64,000 bases of DNA from Pseudazoarcus pumilus (GTDB taxonomy: Bacteria; Pseudomonadota; Gammaproteobacteria; Burkholderiales; Rhodocyclaceae). A model generated the notes under the pieces. That model did no database searches. It was given only the letters and a program-made list of their open reading frames with translations, and was not told where the DNA came from. Below, piece after piece: positions 49,540-58,362 of this stretch (positions are counted from its first letter, which is position 1; every line of letters begins with the position of its first letter). The position numbers and the translations under genes were made by a program. The stretch is from assembly GCF_002872475.1 (NCBI RefSeq), contig NZ_CP025682.1, positions 2,666,001 through 2,730,000 on the forward strand. Reading direction: 5' to 3'.

Positions 49540-50004
49540 TCAGCGTGCGGCGCGCCGCTCCAGCATTTCACGACGCATGGCGCGCACTTCCTCGGGCCAG
49601 CGGCTCTGAATGTATGCCAGGACGGCGCGGATTTCGTCGTCGGAGAGGACATCGCCGTAGGCCGGCATGTCGCTCTGGTAGCTCTCGGGCGCGAGTGGCG
49701 GCACGAGGCCGTCGTGCACCATCGCGAACAGTTCCTCGTCGGAGTGGTGCCAGGTGTGGCCGCTGGCGTCGTGCGGCGGCGCGGGCAGGCGGCCGTCGGC
49801 GCGGCGCTGGCGCCAGTCCGCCTGACCCTGGAGCTTGTCGCCATGGCAGACGGCGCAGTGCTCCATGTAGACCTCCTCGCCGATGGCGAGCTTGGCCGGA
49901 TTGCGCGGATCGATGCCGTCGTCGGGCCAGCGCTCGCCGCAGGCCGAGAGTACGAGGGCAAGGCCGGCGAGAACCGCACGGCCACGAACAGGACGATCAC
50001 TCAT
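49540..50004 (-). CDS. Class I c-type cytochrome lipoprotein in the copper operon
   Basis: 154 residues. Lipobox LSAC, then heme motif CAVCH, a histidine-rich PAPPHDASGHTWHHSDEE block and axial Met in YQSDMPAYG. A close paralogue is encoded at 58812 (CAACH, the same PAPPHDASGHTWHH block and YQSDMPAF). This one is a lipoprotein while the other is membrane-anchored. It is the last gene of the cusRS-DUF411 minus-strand operon. Electron transfer for copper/cuprous oxidation is an inference from context. Confidence 0.88.
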   Translation of the reverse strand: MSDRPVRGRAVLAGLALVLSACGERWPDDGIDPRNPAKLAIGEEVYMEHCAVCHGDKLQGQADWRQRRADGRLPAPPHDASGHTWHHSDEELFAMVHDGLVPPLAPESYQSDMPAYGDVLSDDEIRAVLAYIQSRWPEEVRAMRREMLERRAAR

Positions 50005-50031
50005 TACATACCCGCAATGGATGAATCGGAA

Positions 50032-50481
50032 TCAGTGGCGAGCATACACCTTCGTTCCGCCCTTGCCATCGAAGCCGATCACCTCGTAGCGCTGCGGCGG
50101 ATACGGCCCTTCCATGCCGGGCGAGCCTTGCGGCATGCCGGGTACGGCGAGCCCCGCCAATGCAGGCTTCTCGTCGAGCAGGCGACGCACGTCGTCGGCC
50201 GGAACATGCCCCTCAATGACGTAACCGCCGACCGTCGCCGTGTGGCAAGAGCCCAGTGCCCGCGGCACGCCGGCTTCGCTCTTGACCAGCCCCATCTCCT
50301 GCGTGGCGACTTCGCGTACGGCAAATCCATGCTCGCGCATGTGTGTAGCCCACGCGCCACAGCAACCGCAGTTCGGGTCCTTGTAGACGACGAGTTCCTC
50401 GCCGGCAGCCAGCACAGGGCCGGTCAGCAGCACACCGACGAGCGCAAACGCAGCGAGAGGCAACGGGATCGTGAATTTCAT
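50032..50481 (-). CDS. DUF411 periplasmic metal-resistance protein
   Basis: 149 residues: signal peptide (LAAFALVGVLLTGPVLA) and the DUF411 core VVYKDPNCGCCGAWATHM with a CxCC cluster, later CHTATVGGYVIEGHVP. DUF411 proteins (CopG-like) are common in copper and silver resistance clusters and are thought to bind Cu through the cysteines. Here it sits between cusS and a cytochrome c on the same strand. Confidence 0.9.
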   Translation of the reverse strand: MKFTIPLPLAAFALVGVLLTGPVLAAGEELVVYKDPNCGCCGAWATHMREHGFAVREVATQEMGLVKSEAGVPRALGSCHTATVGGYVIEGHVPADDVRRLLDEKPALAGLAVPGMPQGSPGMEGPYPPQRYEVIGFDGKGGTKVYARH

Positions 50482-50499
50482 TTTCTTTCCTCCGGATGG

Positions 50500-51906
50500 T
50501 CATGGAGCCGTAACGACGGCTTTCGGTTCCGTCTGCGCGCGAGACAGATGCAGTGTGAAGCGGGTCAGGCCATCGACGGATTCGACTTCGATGCGACCCC
50601 CATGCGCCTCGACGATGGAACGCGTGATCGCCAGGCCCAGCCCGGCGCCCTCGCCGTGGCGCTCGCGCTCGCCCTCGATGCGGTGGAAACGCTCGAACAG
50701 GTTGGCGACGCGATCGGGCGCGATGTCCTCGCCCGCGTTGGCGACCGACAGCCGCACGTGGCGTGCATCGGACGCGATCACGATGTCGATGCAGCTTTCG
50801 CTGCGCGCGTGGCGCAAGGCGTTCGACAGCAGATTGGATAGCGCGCGGCGCAGCATCAGCCGATCACCGGTCACGCTGGCCGCTCCGCTCACCCGGATCG
50901 CCACGCCACGCTCCTCGGCCAGCGCCTCGTAGAACTCGGCGAGCGCCTGCGCCTCGTCCGCCAGCGCCACCGCCTCGGCGGCGCGCGGCAGGCGGCGCTG
51001 ATCGGCCTTGGCGAGGAACAGCATGTCCGAGATCATGCGCGCCATGCGTTCGAACTCCTCCAGATTGGAGTGCAGCGTGTCGCGATACTCTTCGGCGCTG
51101 CGCGCGCGCGTGAGCGCCACCTCGGTGGCCGTCATCAGGTTGGACACGGGCGTGCGCAACTCGTGGGCGATGTCGGCCGAGTACGCATCGAGACGACGGA
51201 ACGCCTCTTCGAGGCGATCGAGCATGCCGTTGAAGGCCTCGACCAGCGCCTGCACCTCGGCCGGTGCGTCGTGCAGCGACAGGCGTTCGTCCAGACGTGC
51301 GGCCGACAGCCCGCTCGCAGTCGCCGTGATGCGACGCAGCGGCGCCAGACCGCGCCGCGCGGCGAACCAGCCGAGCGCGGCCGCGGCCAGCGCCGCCAGC
51401 GAGATCGCCAGCCACAGACGGTTGCGCACCATGTCGAGAAAGTGCGTGTGATGCGTGATGTCGAGCGCGATCAGCGCCTCCACCCGGCGCGGCGCGGCCA
51501 ACGGCACATCGAAGAGCGCGTCGCGCGCAATGTATTCATGGTCGTCGTGACGCCAGCGCCGCAAGCCGCCTTCGTCCGCCACCGGCGGCATGTGGTCGAA
51601 CACCCCGGCGCGCAGCGCATACAGCGGCGTACCGTCGGCTCCATGGATGCGTGCCGCGACCATCTCGTGTCCGACCAGGACGTCATCGAGCCGGGCGGCG
51701 AGCGCGTCGAAGCGTTCCTCGGAATCGGTGCGCGAAAGCAGGTTGCGCACCGCAGCGACATGCGCGCCCAGATCGTGGCGGTCGAGATCATCGAAATGCA
51801 GTGCGACGGCGCGCTCGATGACGAAGCCGACCATCGCCAGCACCAGCGCCGCGAACAGCGCAAAAACCCACGCAATGCGCGCGGTCAGCGACAGGCGCGG
51901 CTTCAT
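50500..51906 (-). CDS. cusS: Heavy-metal sensor histidine kinase CusS-like
   Basis: 468 residues. First helix ([20 protein letters not shown]), a periplasmic sensor with several His residues (near RWRHDDHEY), second helix, HAMP, H-box [15 protein letters not shown]-box [12 protein letters not shown] and G-box [11 protein letters not shown]. Length and layout match the TIGR01386 CusS/CopS group. Start overlaps the cusR stop (ATGA). Confidence 0.92.
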   Translation of the reverse strand: MKPRLSLTARIAWVFALFAALVLAMVGFVIERAVALHFDDLDRHDLGAHVAAVRNLLSRTDSEERFDALAARLDDVLVGHEMVAARIHGADGTPLYALRAGVFDHMPPVADEGGLRRWRHDDHEYIARDALFDVPLAAPRRVEALIALDITHHTHFLDMVRNRLWLAISLAALAAAALGWFAARRGLAPLRRITATASGLSAARLDERLSLHDAPAEVQALVEAFNGMLDRLEEAFRRLDAYSADIAHELRTPVSNLMTATEVALTRARSAEEYRDTLHSNLEEFERMARMISDMLFLAKADQRRLPRAAEAVALADEAQALAEFYEALAEERGVAIRVSGAASVTGDRLMLRRALSNLLSNALRHARSESCIDIVIASDARHVRLSVANAGEDIAPDRVANLFERFHRIEGERERHGEGAGLGLAITRSIVEAHGGRIEVESVDGLTRFTLHLSRAQTEPKAVVTAP

Positions 51907-52583
51907 GCGGTCGCGTCCGCATCGAGCACGTAGCCCATGCCGCGCACGGTGCGGATCAGCTTGGGCTCGAAGGGGTCGTCCACCTTGGCGCGCAGACGCC
52001 GCACCGCGACCTCGATGACGTTGGTGTCGCTGTCGAAATTCATGTCCCACACCTGAGAGGCAATCAGCGAACGCGGCAGCACTTCGCCCTGACGTCGCAA
52101 CAGCAACTCGAGCAGCGCGAACTCCTTGGCGGTCAGGTCGATGCGGCAACCACCGCGCAGCACGCGACGGCGCAGCAAATCCAGTTCCAGATCGGCCGCG
52201 CGCAACACTTCGGGTTCCTTGGCTCTCCCGCGTCGCAGCAAGGTGCGCACGCGCGCGAGCAGTTCGGAGAACGCGAAGGGCTTGACGAGATAGTCGTCCG
52301 CACCCAGCTCCAGCCCGCGCACGCGGTCCTCGACCTGATCGCGCGCGGTCAGGAACAGCACCGGCAATTCACGCCCGCCGCGGCGCAATGTCTCGAGCAC
52401 GCCCCAGCCGTCGAGCCGCGGCAGCATCACGTCGAGCACGATCAGGTCGTACTCGGCGGTGGTCGCCGCATGCAGGCCGTCCAGGCCGTCGCGCACCAGA
52501 TCGACGACGAAGCCGGCTTCGGTCAGCCCCTGGCGCAGATAGTCGCCGGTCTTGGGTTCATCCTCGACGATCAGGATCTTCAT
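51903..52583 (-). CDS. cusR: Heavy-metal response regulator CusR-like (OmpR family)
   Basis: 226 residues: receiver (VEDEP, acceptor Asp51 in [26 protein letters not shown]) and an OmpR winged helix ([27 protein letters not shown] region, ending [15 protein letters not shown]). Forms the CusRS pair; a TGAC-N6-GTAAT box lies 61-76 bp upstream, and three more copies lie before other copper genes in the island. That makes this regulator the likely controller of the whole cluster. Confidence 0.93.
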   Translation of the reverse strand: MKILIVEDEPKTGDYLRQGLTEAGFVVDLVRDGLDGLHAATTAEYDLIVLDVMLPRLDGWGVLETLRRGGRELPVLFLTARDQVEDRVRGLELGADDYLVKPFAFSELLARVRTLLRRGRAKEPEVLRAADLELDLLRRRVLRGGCRIDLTAKEFALLELLLRRQGEVLPRSLIASQVWDMNFDSDTNVIEVAVRRLRAKVDDPFEPKLIRTVRGMGYVLDADATA

Positions 52584-52643
52584 CGCCCCTGCCTTTCGCG
52601 TTTCGAAGGCATTGTGCCAGCCTCACGGCGGCGTCCGCGAAGC

Positions 52644-52659
52644 TGACGAAGATGTAATC
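52644..52659. promoter_or_regulatory. cop-box-like site upstream of cusR
   Basis: TGAC-GAAGAT-GTAATC. The same TGAC-N6-GTAAT pattern recurs at 53786, 57977 and 62153. It is in the cusR upstream region (cusR reads left from 52583); a candidate autoregulatory CusR site. Confidence 0.65.
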
Positions 52660-52665
52660 CGCCGG

Positions 52666-53298
52666 TCAGGCGGCCGACCGGGAAAGCGCGCTCGCCAGTT
52701 CGCCACGCGCCTGGCGGATCACCGCCAGCCCGGACGTGATCGCGAGCCCCGCGATCAGCGCCGCTACGAGCAGATCCGGCCAGTGGCTGCCGGTGCCGAA
52801 CACGCCGACCGCCGCCAGCAGCACGGCGACGTTGCCGATCGCGTCGTTGCGGCTGCACAGCCAGACCGAACGCATGTCGGCGTCACCGTCGCGATAGGCG
52901 TACAGCAACAGGGCGACGCCGGCGTTGGCGGCCAACGCGAGTACCGCGATCGCGCCCATCGTGAACGCCTCGGGAGGCACGCCATTGAGCGCTGCCCACA
53001 CCGTCTTGCCGATGACGAATACACCGAAGGTCGCCATCGTCGCGCCCTTGATCAGCGCCGCGCGCGAACGCCAGGCCAGCCCCATCGACAGCACGGCCAG
53101 CGAAATGCCGTAGTTGGCGGCGTCACCGCCGAAATCGACCGCGTCTGCGAGCAGCGATACCGACCCGGAGCGCAAGCCTCCGACGATCTCCACCACGAAC
53201 ATGACCGCATTGACGACCAGCGCGATCCACAGCGCGCGACGAAAGCGCGGGCTCACCGCCGTGCGGGTGCCACATCCGGCATCACAGCATCCGGCCAT
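52666..53298 (-). CDS. Cation transporter, CDF-like, with N-terminal Cys cluster
   Basis: 210 residues: a CCDAGCG motif right after the start, then five or so helices with VVNAVMFVVEIVGGLRSGSVSLLADAVDF, whose Asp pair (ADAVDFGGD) is the CDF metal site; the second Asp pair (CSRNDAIGN) is also there. The long cytosolic C-terminal domain of classical CDFs is missing. It exports divalent cations (Co/Zn/Cd) or Pb. The start at 53298 is preferred over upstream in-frame ATGs because it leaves the divergent MerR promoter free. Confidence 0.82.
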   Translation of the reverse strand: MAGCCDAGCGTRTAVSPRFRRALWIALVVNAVMFVVEIVGGLRSGSVSLLADAVDFGGDAANYGISLAVLSMGLAWRSRAALIKGATMATFGVFVIGKTVWAALNGVPPEAFTMGAIAVLALAANAGVALLLYAYRDGDADMRSVWLCSRNDAIGNVAVLLAAVGVFGTGSHWPDLLVAALIAGLAITSGLAVIRQARGELASALSRSAA

Positions 53299-53329
53299 CG
53301 GGAACTCCTTGTGGGATTTGCGAGCCTGC

Positions 53330-53360
53330 AGTACACACCCTGCAATCGTTGCAGGGTCAA
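53330..53360 (-). promoter_or_regulatory. MerR-type promoter/operator between the transporter and merR-like genes
   Basis: Operator ACCCTGCAA-TCG-TTGCAGGGT (53337-53357), a perfect 9-bp dyad. On the minus strand it lies between TTGACC (-35, 53355-53360) and TGTACT (-10, 53330-53335) with a 19-bp spacer, the over-long spacing that defines MerR-activated promoters. Confidence 0.87.
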
Positions 53361-53374
53361 CCCGGAGGACTTCC

Positions 53375-53788
53375 ATGCGCATCGGCGAACTCGCGCACGC
53401 GACCGGCATCTCGGTCGAATCGGTGCGTCACTACGAACGCCTCGGCCTCCTGCCGCGCCCCGAACGCAGTGACGCCGGCCAGCGCCGCTACGGGCCGCAA
53501 CACCTGCAGCGGCTGGCCTTCGTGCGTCACTGCCGCTCGCTCGACATCGCGCTGGCCGACATCGCCCGCCTGCTCGAATTCGTCGACCGGCCCGAAGCGG
53601 ACTGCGGCGACATCGACCGTCTTGTCGACACGCAACTGAGCCGCGTTCGAACGCGCATCGAAGCGCTGCGCCGCCTCGAGGCCCAGCTCGAGACGCTGCG
53701 CGGCTGCTGCGGCACCCACCGCAGCGCGGCCGAATGCGGCATCCTGCGCGAGCTGTTCAGCGCGGCCGGACGCAACGAGGAAAACTGA
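53375..53788 (+). CDS. MerR-family metal regulator, CadR/PbrR-like
   Basis: 137 residues. HTH MRIGELAHATGISVESVRHY, ERLGLLPRPERSDAGQRRY, and a dimerisation helix. Three cysteine positions match the CadR/PbrR group: ADCGDID (near residue 75), CC in RGCCGTH and C in AECGIL. They would bind Cd, Pb or Zn. Controls the divergent transporter from the 19-bp-spacer promoter. Its stop codon overlaps the cop-box of the next unit. Confidence 0.9.
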   Translation: MRIGELAHATGISVESVRHYERLGLLPRPERSDAGQRRYGPQHLQRLAFVRHCRSLDIALADIARLLEFVDRPEADCGDIDRLVDTQLSRVRTRIEALRRLEAQLETLRGCCGTHRSAAECGILRELFSAAGRNEEN

Positions 53789-53801
53789 CGAAATTGTAAT
53801 C
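53786..53801. promoter_or_regulatory. cop-box-like site upstream of the tolC-multicopper oxidase operon
   Basis: TGAC-GAAATT-GTAATC, starting at the merR-like stop codon and about 93 bp before the start at 53894. Best match of the four to the shared pattern; candidate CusR/CopR activation site. Confidence 0.7.
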
Positions 53802-53893
53802 TTCGCGTCAGGCCCGGGTCGGTGGGGGCTTGCAACAATGCAGCAGCGGTCGGGAGTACACGGCCGCATGCATTCACCCCACAGGAGACCCGC

Positions 53894-55189
53894 ATGACGA
53901 GGACACGGATGCTCGTGGCCGCGCTCGCCGCCGCACTCGGTGCGGCGGCCCACGCCGCCCCGCCCTACGATCCGGCCGCAGCGGTGCCGCCGCCGCGCAT
54001 CGCGCCGCTGCCGGGACCGGCCAGTGATCTGCCCGCACTGGGTGCCGACGACTGGCGCGAGGCCAACGATCGCGTCGGCGCGATGCCACGCGGCCACATG
54101 GACGTGCTGCGCTGGGAAGCGCGCAACCTGCCGCAGACCGAAGCGGCCGACGTACCGCCCGGCGAAGCGCTCACGCCGGGCACCGCAGTACGCATGGCGC
54201 TGGCCGCGCGTCCCGATCTGGCCACCACCACGGCGACCAGCGAGCTCGACCGCCGGCATGCCGACGCGGCGACACGCGAACTGGCGCGTGACGTGTATCG
54301 CGCCTGGATCGGTGCAGTCGTGGCTCAGACTGCACTGGCCGAAGCCACACGCGCTTTCGAGGCGGTCGACACCGGCGACGAGCTGGCCACGCGCATGACG
54401 CGTACCGGCACCTGGAGCCAGGACCGCCTGCTGCGCTCGCGCCTGGCGCGTGCCGACGCGCTGGCCGCACTGGTCGACGCCCGCACCGACGCGAACGTGG
54501 CGCGTGCGAAACTGGCGAGCCTGCTCGGCCTGTGGGGCGAGGCGGCGGATACGCTGCGCCTGCCCGACGCCCTGCCGGCACTGCCCGACGCGCCCCCGGC
54601 CTTCGACGGACTCGAGACCCGTGCGCTGCAAAACCACCCCGAACTGCCACTGGCCGCGCGCGAGGCGCGCTGGGCCGAACGCGGCATGCCGGAACGCTCG
54701 CTTCAGGTCTGGCGCGAGGCCGTGACAGCGGAACTGCCGGCCGCCGACACCGGGCTCGACACACTGCCCGCGCGCGCACCGATGGTCGACCTGCGCCGCC
54801 TGTCGGTCGGCCACGAGGCCGCTGCCGCTGCGCGCGACATCGCCACGGCCGAGCAGCTCGCCGTGCGCATTCGCAACGACGTGCGCGCCGCGTGGCTGGC
54901 CAGCCACGACGCCTGGACCCTCGCCCGCGAGGCGCAGGCGCGCGTTGTGCCGCTCACCGACGCGCTGCAGGACGAAACCCTGCTGCGCTACAACGGCATG
55001 CTCGCCAGCACCTGGGAGGTGCTCGACGGAGCGGCGGCGCAGGCCATGGCACGCACCGCCGCACATGACGCGCTGGGCCGCTTCTGGCTCGCGCACACCG
55101 AACTGCAGAACGTGCTGGCCGGCGGCGAGTACGCCGGCCCCGAGTCCGGCGGCAGCAGTGCCGCTTCTGGAAATACGGGAGGCCACTGA
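53894..55189 (+). CDS. TolC-family protein in the copper operon
   Basis: 431 residues, signal peptide (LVAALAAALGAAAHA). Helical, Ala/Arg-rich with the OEP-like pattern (RAWIGAVVAQTALAEATRAFE, later LRYNGMLASTWEVLD), but lacking obvious tandem symmetry. Related TolC-like proteins precede multicopper oxidase genes in copper islands. The multicopper oxidase starts 2 bp after its stop, so the two are tightly coupled. May form a channel or periplasmic scaffold; unproven. Confidence 0.78.
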   Translation: MTRTRMLVAALAAALGAAAHAAPPYDPAAAVPPPRIAPLPGPASDLPALGADDWREANDRVGAMPRGHMDVLRWEARNLPQTEAADVPPGEALTPGTAVRMALAARPDLATTTATSELDRRHADAATRELARDVYRAWIGAVVAQTALAEATRAFEAVDTGDELATRMTRTGTWSQDRLLRSRLARADALAALVDARTDANVARAKLASLLGLWGEAADTLRLPDALPALPDAPPAFDGLETRALQNHPELPLAAREARWAERGMPERSLQVWREAVTAELPAADTGLDTLPARAPMVDLRRLSVGHEAAAAARDIATAEQLAVRIRNDVRAAWLASHDAWTLAREAQARVVPLTDALQDETLLRYNGMLASTWEVLDGAAAQAMARTAAHDALGRFWLAHTELQNVLAGGEYAGPESGGSSAASGNTGGH

Positions 55190-55191
55190 AC

Positions 55192-56589
55192 ATGGATCGA
55201 CGCAAATTTCTCAGCAGCGCCGCCTTCGGCGCCGTCGCCACCACTGCGGTCGGCAAGTCGGCGCTGGCGCGTCTGCCCGAGCCGGAAATCCAGACTTCCG
55301 CCGCCACCGCGCCGCCGCGCATGCCCGACAGCGGCCGCCCCTACAACCCGGTCGTCACGCTCAACGGCTGGACCGCGCCATGGCGCATGAACAACGGCGT
55401 GAAGGAATTCCATCTGGTCGCCGAGCCGGTCGAGCGCGAGATCGCGCCCGGCATGGTCGCGCGCCTGTGGGGCTATAACGGCCAGAGCCCCGGCCCGACC
55501 ATCGAGGTGGTGGAAGGCGACCGCGTGCGCATCTTCGTCACCAACAAGTTGCCCGAGCACACCTCGATTCACTGGCACGGCCAGCGCCTGCCCAACGGCA
55601 TGGACGGCGTGGCGGGGCTCAACCAGCGTGCGATTCCGGTCGGCAAGACCTATGTTTACGAGTTCGTCGCGCGCCGGCCCGGCACCTTCATGTACCACCC
55701 GCACGCCGACGAGATGGTGCAGATGGCGATGGGCATGATGGGCTTCTGGGTCACACACCCGAAGGAGGCGCATCCGGCGATCAACGAGGTCGACCGCGAC
55801 TTCTGCTTTTTGCTGGGCGCCTACGACATCGACCCGGGCAGCGTCGTGCCCAAGGTCAACACCATGACCGACTTCAATCTGTGGACCTTCAACAGCCGCG
55901 CCTTCCCCGGCATCGACAGCCTCAACGTGCGCCACAACGACCGCGTGCGCATCCGGGTCGGCAACCTGACCATGACCAACCACCCGGTGCACCTGCACGG
56001 CCACGAGTTCGAGGTCACCGGCACCGACGGCGGCCCCACCCCGCCGGGCTCGCGCTGGCCCGAGGTCACCACCGACATCGCCGTGGGTCAGATGCGTCAG
56101 ATCGAGTTCATCGCCGACGAGGAAGGCGACTGGGCCTTCCACTGCCACAAGAGCCACCACACGATGAACCCGATGGGTCACGACGTACCGACCATGATCG
56201 GCATCGACCACCGCGGGCTGGTCGGACGCATCCAGCGCGCCGCACCCGACTACATGCTGATGGGCGAGCGCGGCATGGCCGACATGGGCGAGATGCAGAT
56301 GCTGCTGCCCGAGCAGACGCTGCCGATGATGACCGGCACCGGCCCGTGGGGCCCGGTCGAGATGGGCGGCATGTTCACCATGCTCAAGGTGCGTGCCAAT
56401 CAGCAGCCGGGCGACTACTCCGACCCGGGCTGGTACGCCCAGCCGGCCGGCACGCAGGCCTTCGAGTGGACCGGCGAGTTGCCCGAGCCGGCGCGCTTCA
56501 AGGCCGAACGCGAGGCCGGCAGCACACCGGTGAAAGTCGAGATGCGGGTTCGCAAGCCACAGGGCGGCGGCCACGCCGGCCACCACTGA
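55192..56589 (+). CDS. Periplasmic multicopper oxidase (CopA/CueO-like)
   Basis: 465 residues, shorter than CueO-type proteins with Met-rich insertions. A Tat-like signal starts MDRRKFLSSAAFGAVA. Copper motifs: HWHG (127-130), YHPHAD (His169, His171), HPVHLHGH (264-271), and the type-1/trinuclear HCHKSHH (His317-Cys318-His319), so all four copper sites look intact. A Met/Gly/His-rich C-terminus (MGERGMADMGEMQM, then GGGHAGHH at the end) suggests Cu(I) binding. Oxidises periplasmic Cu(I). Operon with TolC, cupredoxin and CusF-like genes. Confidence 0.93.
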   Translation: MDRRKFLSSAAFGAVATTAVGKSALARLPEPEIQTSAATAPPRMPDSGRPYNPVVTLNGWTAPWRMNNGVKEFHLVAEPVEREIAPGMVARLWGYNGQSPGPTIEVVEGDRVRIFVTNKLPEHTSIHWHGQRLPNGMDGVAGLNQRAIPVGKTYVYEFVARRPGTFMYHPHADEMVQMAMGMMGFWVTHPKEAHPAINEVDRDFCFLLGAYDIDPGSVVPKVNTMTDFNLWTFNSRAFPGIDSLNVRHNDRVRIRVGNLTMTNHPVHLHGHEFEVTGTDGGPTPPGSRWPEVTTDIAVGQMRQIEFIADEEGDWAFHCHKSHHTMNPMGHDVPTMIGIDHRGLVGRIQRAAPDYMLMGERGMADMGEMQMLLPEQTLPMMTGTGPWGPVEMGGMFTMLKVRANQQPGDYSDPGWYAQPAGTQAFEWTGELPEPARFKAEREAGSTPVKVEMRVRKPQGGGHAGHH

Positions 56590-56643
56590 CACGCAAGCCC
56601 AACGCCCGGCCGCGCAAGCGGTCGGGTCTCCTCAGGAGAGATC

Positions 56644-57180
56644 ATGATCACAGACAACAAGAACCTTCGTACCCTGCTCGCCGCGCTCGCCATCGGCGCC
56701 GTCCCGCTGGCCGCATCCGCCCACGGCGAGCGAGCGCATGACGCTAAAGCCACCCCAGTGGTCAAAGAACAGACCGGGTGGGGCATCGCCGCCGAGGCGG
56801 ACAAGACCGAGCGCACGCTGGAAGTCGTGATGAGCGACGACATGCGCTTCACGCCCGATCGCGTCACCTTCACCGAGGGCGAGACCGTGCGCCTGGTCGT
56901 CAAGAATGCCGGCAAGATCATGCACGAGCTGGTCATCGGCGATCAGGCCTCGCTCGCCGAGCATGCCGAGATGATGGTCAGGTTCCCCAACATGGAACAC
57001 GACGAGCCCTACATGGCCCACGTGCCGCCGGGCGAGACCCGCGAGATCGTATGGACCTTCAACCGCGACGGCGAATTCGAGTTCGCCTGCCTGATTCCCG
57101 GCCATTACCAGGCCGGCATGCTCGCGAAGGTCGAAGTAGTGGATCGCGAGAAGCACGCCGCGAGCGGCCACGGCCACTGA
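56644..57180 (+). CDS. Cupredoxin-domain periplasmic protein
   Basis: 178 residues: signal peptide ending AASA, His-rich start (HGERAHD), then a plastocyanin/azurin-like beta domain. Type-1 copper ligands can be read: His in IMHELVIG, then Cys, His and Met in ACLIPGHYQAGM. The C-terminal GHGH tail is a further copper-binding site. Likely electron or copper carrier for the multicopper oxidase and neighbouring cytochromes. Confidence 0.9.
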   Translation: MITDNKNLRTLLAALAIGAVPLAASAHGERAHDAKATPVVKEQTGWGIAAEADKTERTLEVVMSDDMRFTPDRVTFTEGETVRLVVKNAGKIMHELVIGDQASLAEHAEMMVRFPNMEHDEPYMAHVPPGETREIVWTFNRDGEFEFACLIPGHYQAGMLAKVEVVDREKHAASGHGH

Positions 57181-57195
57181 TCGACGGAGGACACC

Positions 57196-57489
57196 ATGAA
57201 GAATCTGATCGCATTCGCAGCCGGCGCCCTGATCGCGAGCACCGCCATTGCCGACGCCCACCTGCCCAAGGTCGACGCCGAAGTGCGCCGCGTCGACGCC
57301 GCGCAGAACAAGCTCGCGCTACGCCACGGCGAAATCCCCAATCTCGACATGCCACCGATGAGCATGGTCTTCCAGGTCGCCGACCCGGCTCTGCTCGACG
57401 GACTGAAGCCCGGGGACAAACTCATGGTGACCATCGACGAGATCGACGGCGCCTACACCGTGCTGTCGGTCGAGCGTGCCCAACCTTGA
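57196..57489 (+). CDS. CusF-like copper-binding periplasmic protein with Met in place of Trp
   Basis: 97 residues, signal peptide then an OB-fold CusF domain. Copper ligands His44, Met55 and Met57 are conserved. The residue at the position of CusF Trp44 (tryptophan that stacks on Cu(I)) is Met52, within NLDMPPMSMVF, giving a thioether-richer site. Start ATG at 57196 after a GGAGG site. Its end overlaps the next gene by 14 bp. Confidence 0.85.
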   Translation: MKNLIAFAAGALIASTAIADAHLPKVDAEVRRVDAAQNKLALRHGEIPNLDMPPMSMVFQVADPALLDGLKPGDKLMVTIDEIDGAYTVLSVERAQP

Positions 57490-57979
57490 GACCGGGCTGC
57501 CGGCACGAGACCCCGCTCGCCCGGCGTCGAGGGGCTCAGGCAGCCGCCTGATCCCCTTGAAATGGCTGGCCTGCGCGGCGGGCCTGCATCTCGTCTGGGA
57601 GATCGCCCAGTTGCCACTGTTCACGCTTTGGCATGAAGCACCACCGACAGTCATCGCATGGGCCGTCATCCACTGCACCGGCGGCGACATCCTGATCGCG
57701 GCAGCCACCTATGCCATTGGCAGCTTGGTAGCACACGACCTTGCATGGCCTGCCAACTCGCCACGTATTCGACCGCTCGCGGCGCTGATTGTCTCTGGCG
57801 TGGGCTATACCTTCTACAGTGAGTGGCGCAACGTGTATGTCCTCGGCGCCTGGGCCTATACACCGTCCATGCCTACCGTGTTCGACATCGGCCTGTCGCC
57901 GCTCGCACAGTGGATTTTTGTACCACTTGCGACCACCATCCTCGCCGCCGTGCTGCATCGACAGCCGTGGCGAAGCTGA
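57476..57979 (+). CDS. Conserved membrane protein of the copper operon
   Basis: 167 residues with about four helices (ACAAGLHLVWEIAQLPLFTLW; DILIAAATYAIGSLVAH; the ALIVSGVGYTFYSE region; FVPLATTILAAVL). Charged/polar residues inside helices (HLVWEIAQ; YSEWRN) are a conserved pattern of this unnamed family, but no function is known. The GTG at 57476 overlaps the CusF-like gene; later internal starts are possible, since the first ~25 residues are low-complexity. The stop codon overlaps the cop-box of the next unit. Confidence 0.65.
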   Translation: MPNLETGLPARDPARPASRGSGSRLIPLKWLACAAGLHLVWEIAQLPLFTLWHEAPPTVIAWAVIHCTGGDILIAAATYAIGSLVAHDLAWPANSPRIRPLAALIVSGVGYTFYSEWRNVYVLGAWAYTPSMPTVFDIGLSPLAQWIFVPLATTILAAVLHRQPWRS

Positions 57980-57992
57980 CACGACCGTAATG
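57977..57992. promoter_or_regulatory. cop-box-like site before the small Cys-protein/Met-rich/cytochrome unit
   Basis: TGAC-ACGACC-GTAATG, overlapping the stop of the upstream membrane protein and about 96 bp before the 52-residue frame at 58088. Fourth base after GTAAT is G instead of C, the weakest of the four copies. Confidence 0.5.
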
Positions 57993-58087
57993 CACGCGCC
58001 ATCGACCAGTCAGCCTGGCGCGCGCAAGATGGACCCATCCTTCGGCCCCCAATGCCGAAACCGCGCGCTTTAACAGGAGGCGTAGTC

Positions 58088-58246
58088 ATGAAGATCATGC
58101 AGAGCATTCGCCAGTGGCTGTGCCGCCTGCGGGCCTGGTGCCACGAGAACGAACGCGCCCACCGCGAGGCGCCGGTTTCGCCATGCTGTTCGGCACCCCC
58201 GCCGGGCGCGTTGCGCCCGGACATAAAAAGGATTGGCACGAAATGA
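58088..58246 (+). CDS. Small Cys/His-containing protein, unknown
   Basis: 52 residues: MKIMQSIRQWLCRLRAWCHE, then NERAHREAPVSPCCSAPPPG and a basic end. Four Cys (including a CC pair) and two His could bind metal, but nothing recognisable. Strong AACAGGAGG ribosome site 8 bp before the ATG and a location in a copper island make expression plausible. Too short for homology judgement by eye. Confidence 0.5.
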   Translation: MKIMQSIRQWLCRLRAWCHENERAHREAPVSPCCSAPPPGALRPDIKRIGTK

Positions 58247-58362
58247 CCGGCTTCCCGGTCGGTCGGCCATGGCGCCTGTCGCGCAAGAGGCAAAAATAGG
58301 CTTACGTGCCGACATTTCGTCGGACGAAAGCCATCTCGATCCATCACAGCAAGGAGCAGGTC

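Noticed and set aside
58234-58250. TGGCACG as a sigma-54 promoter before the Met-rich gene
   Set aside because: No TTGC-type -12 element follows at the required spacing.
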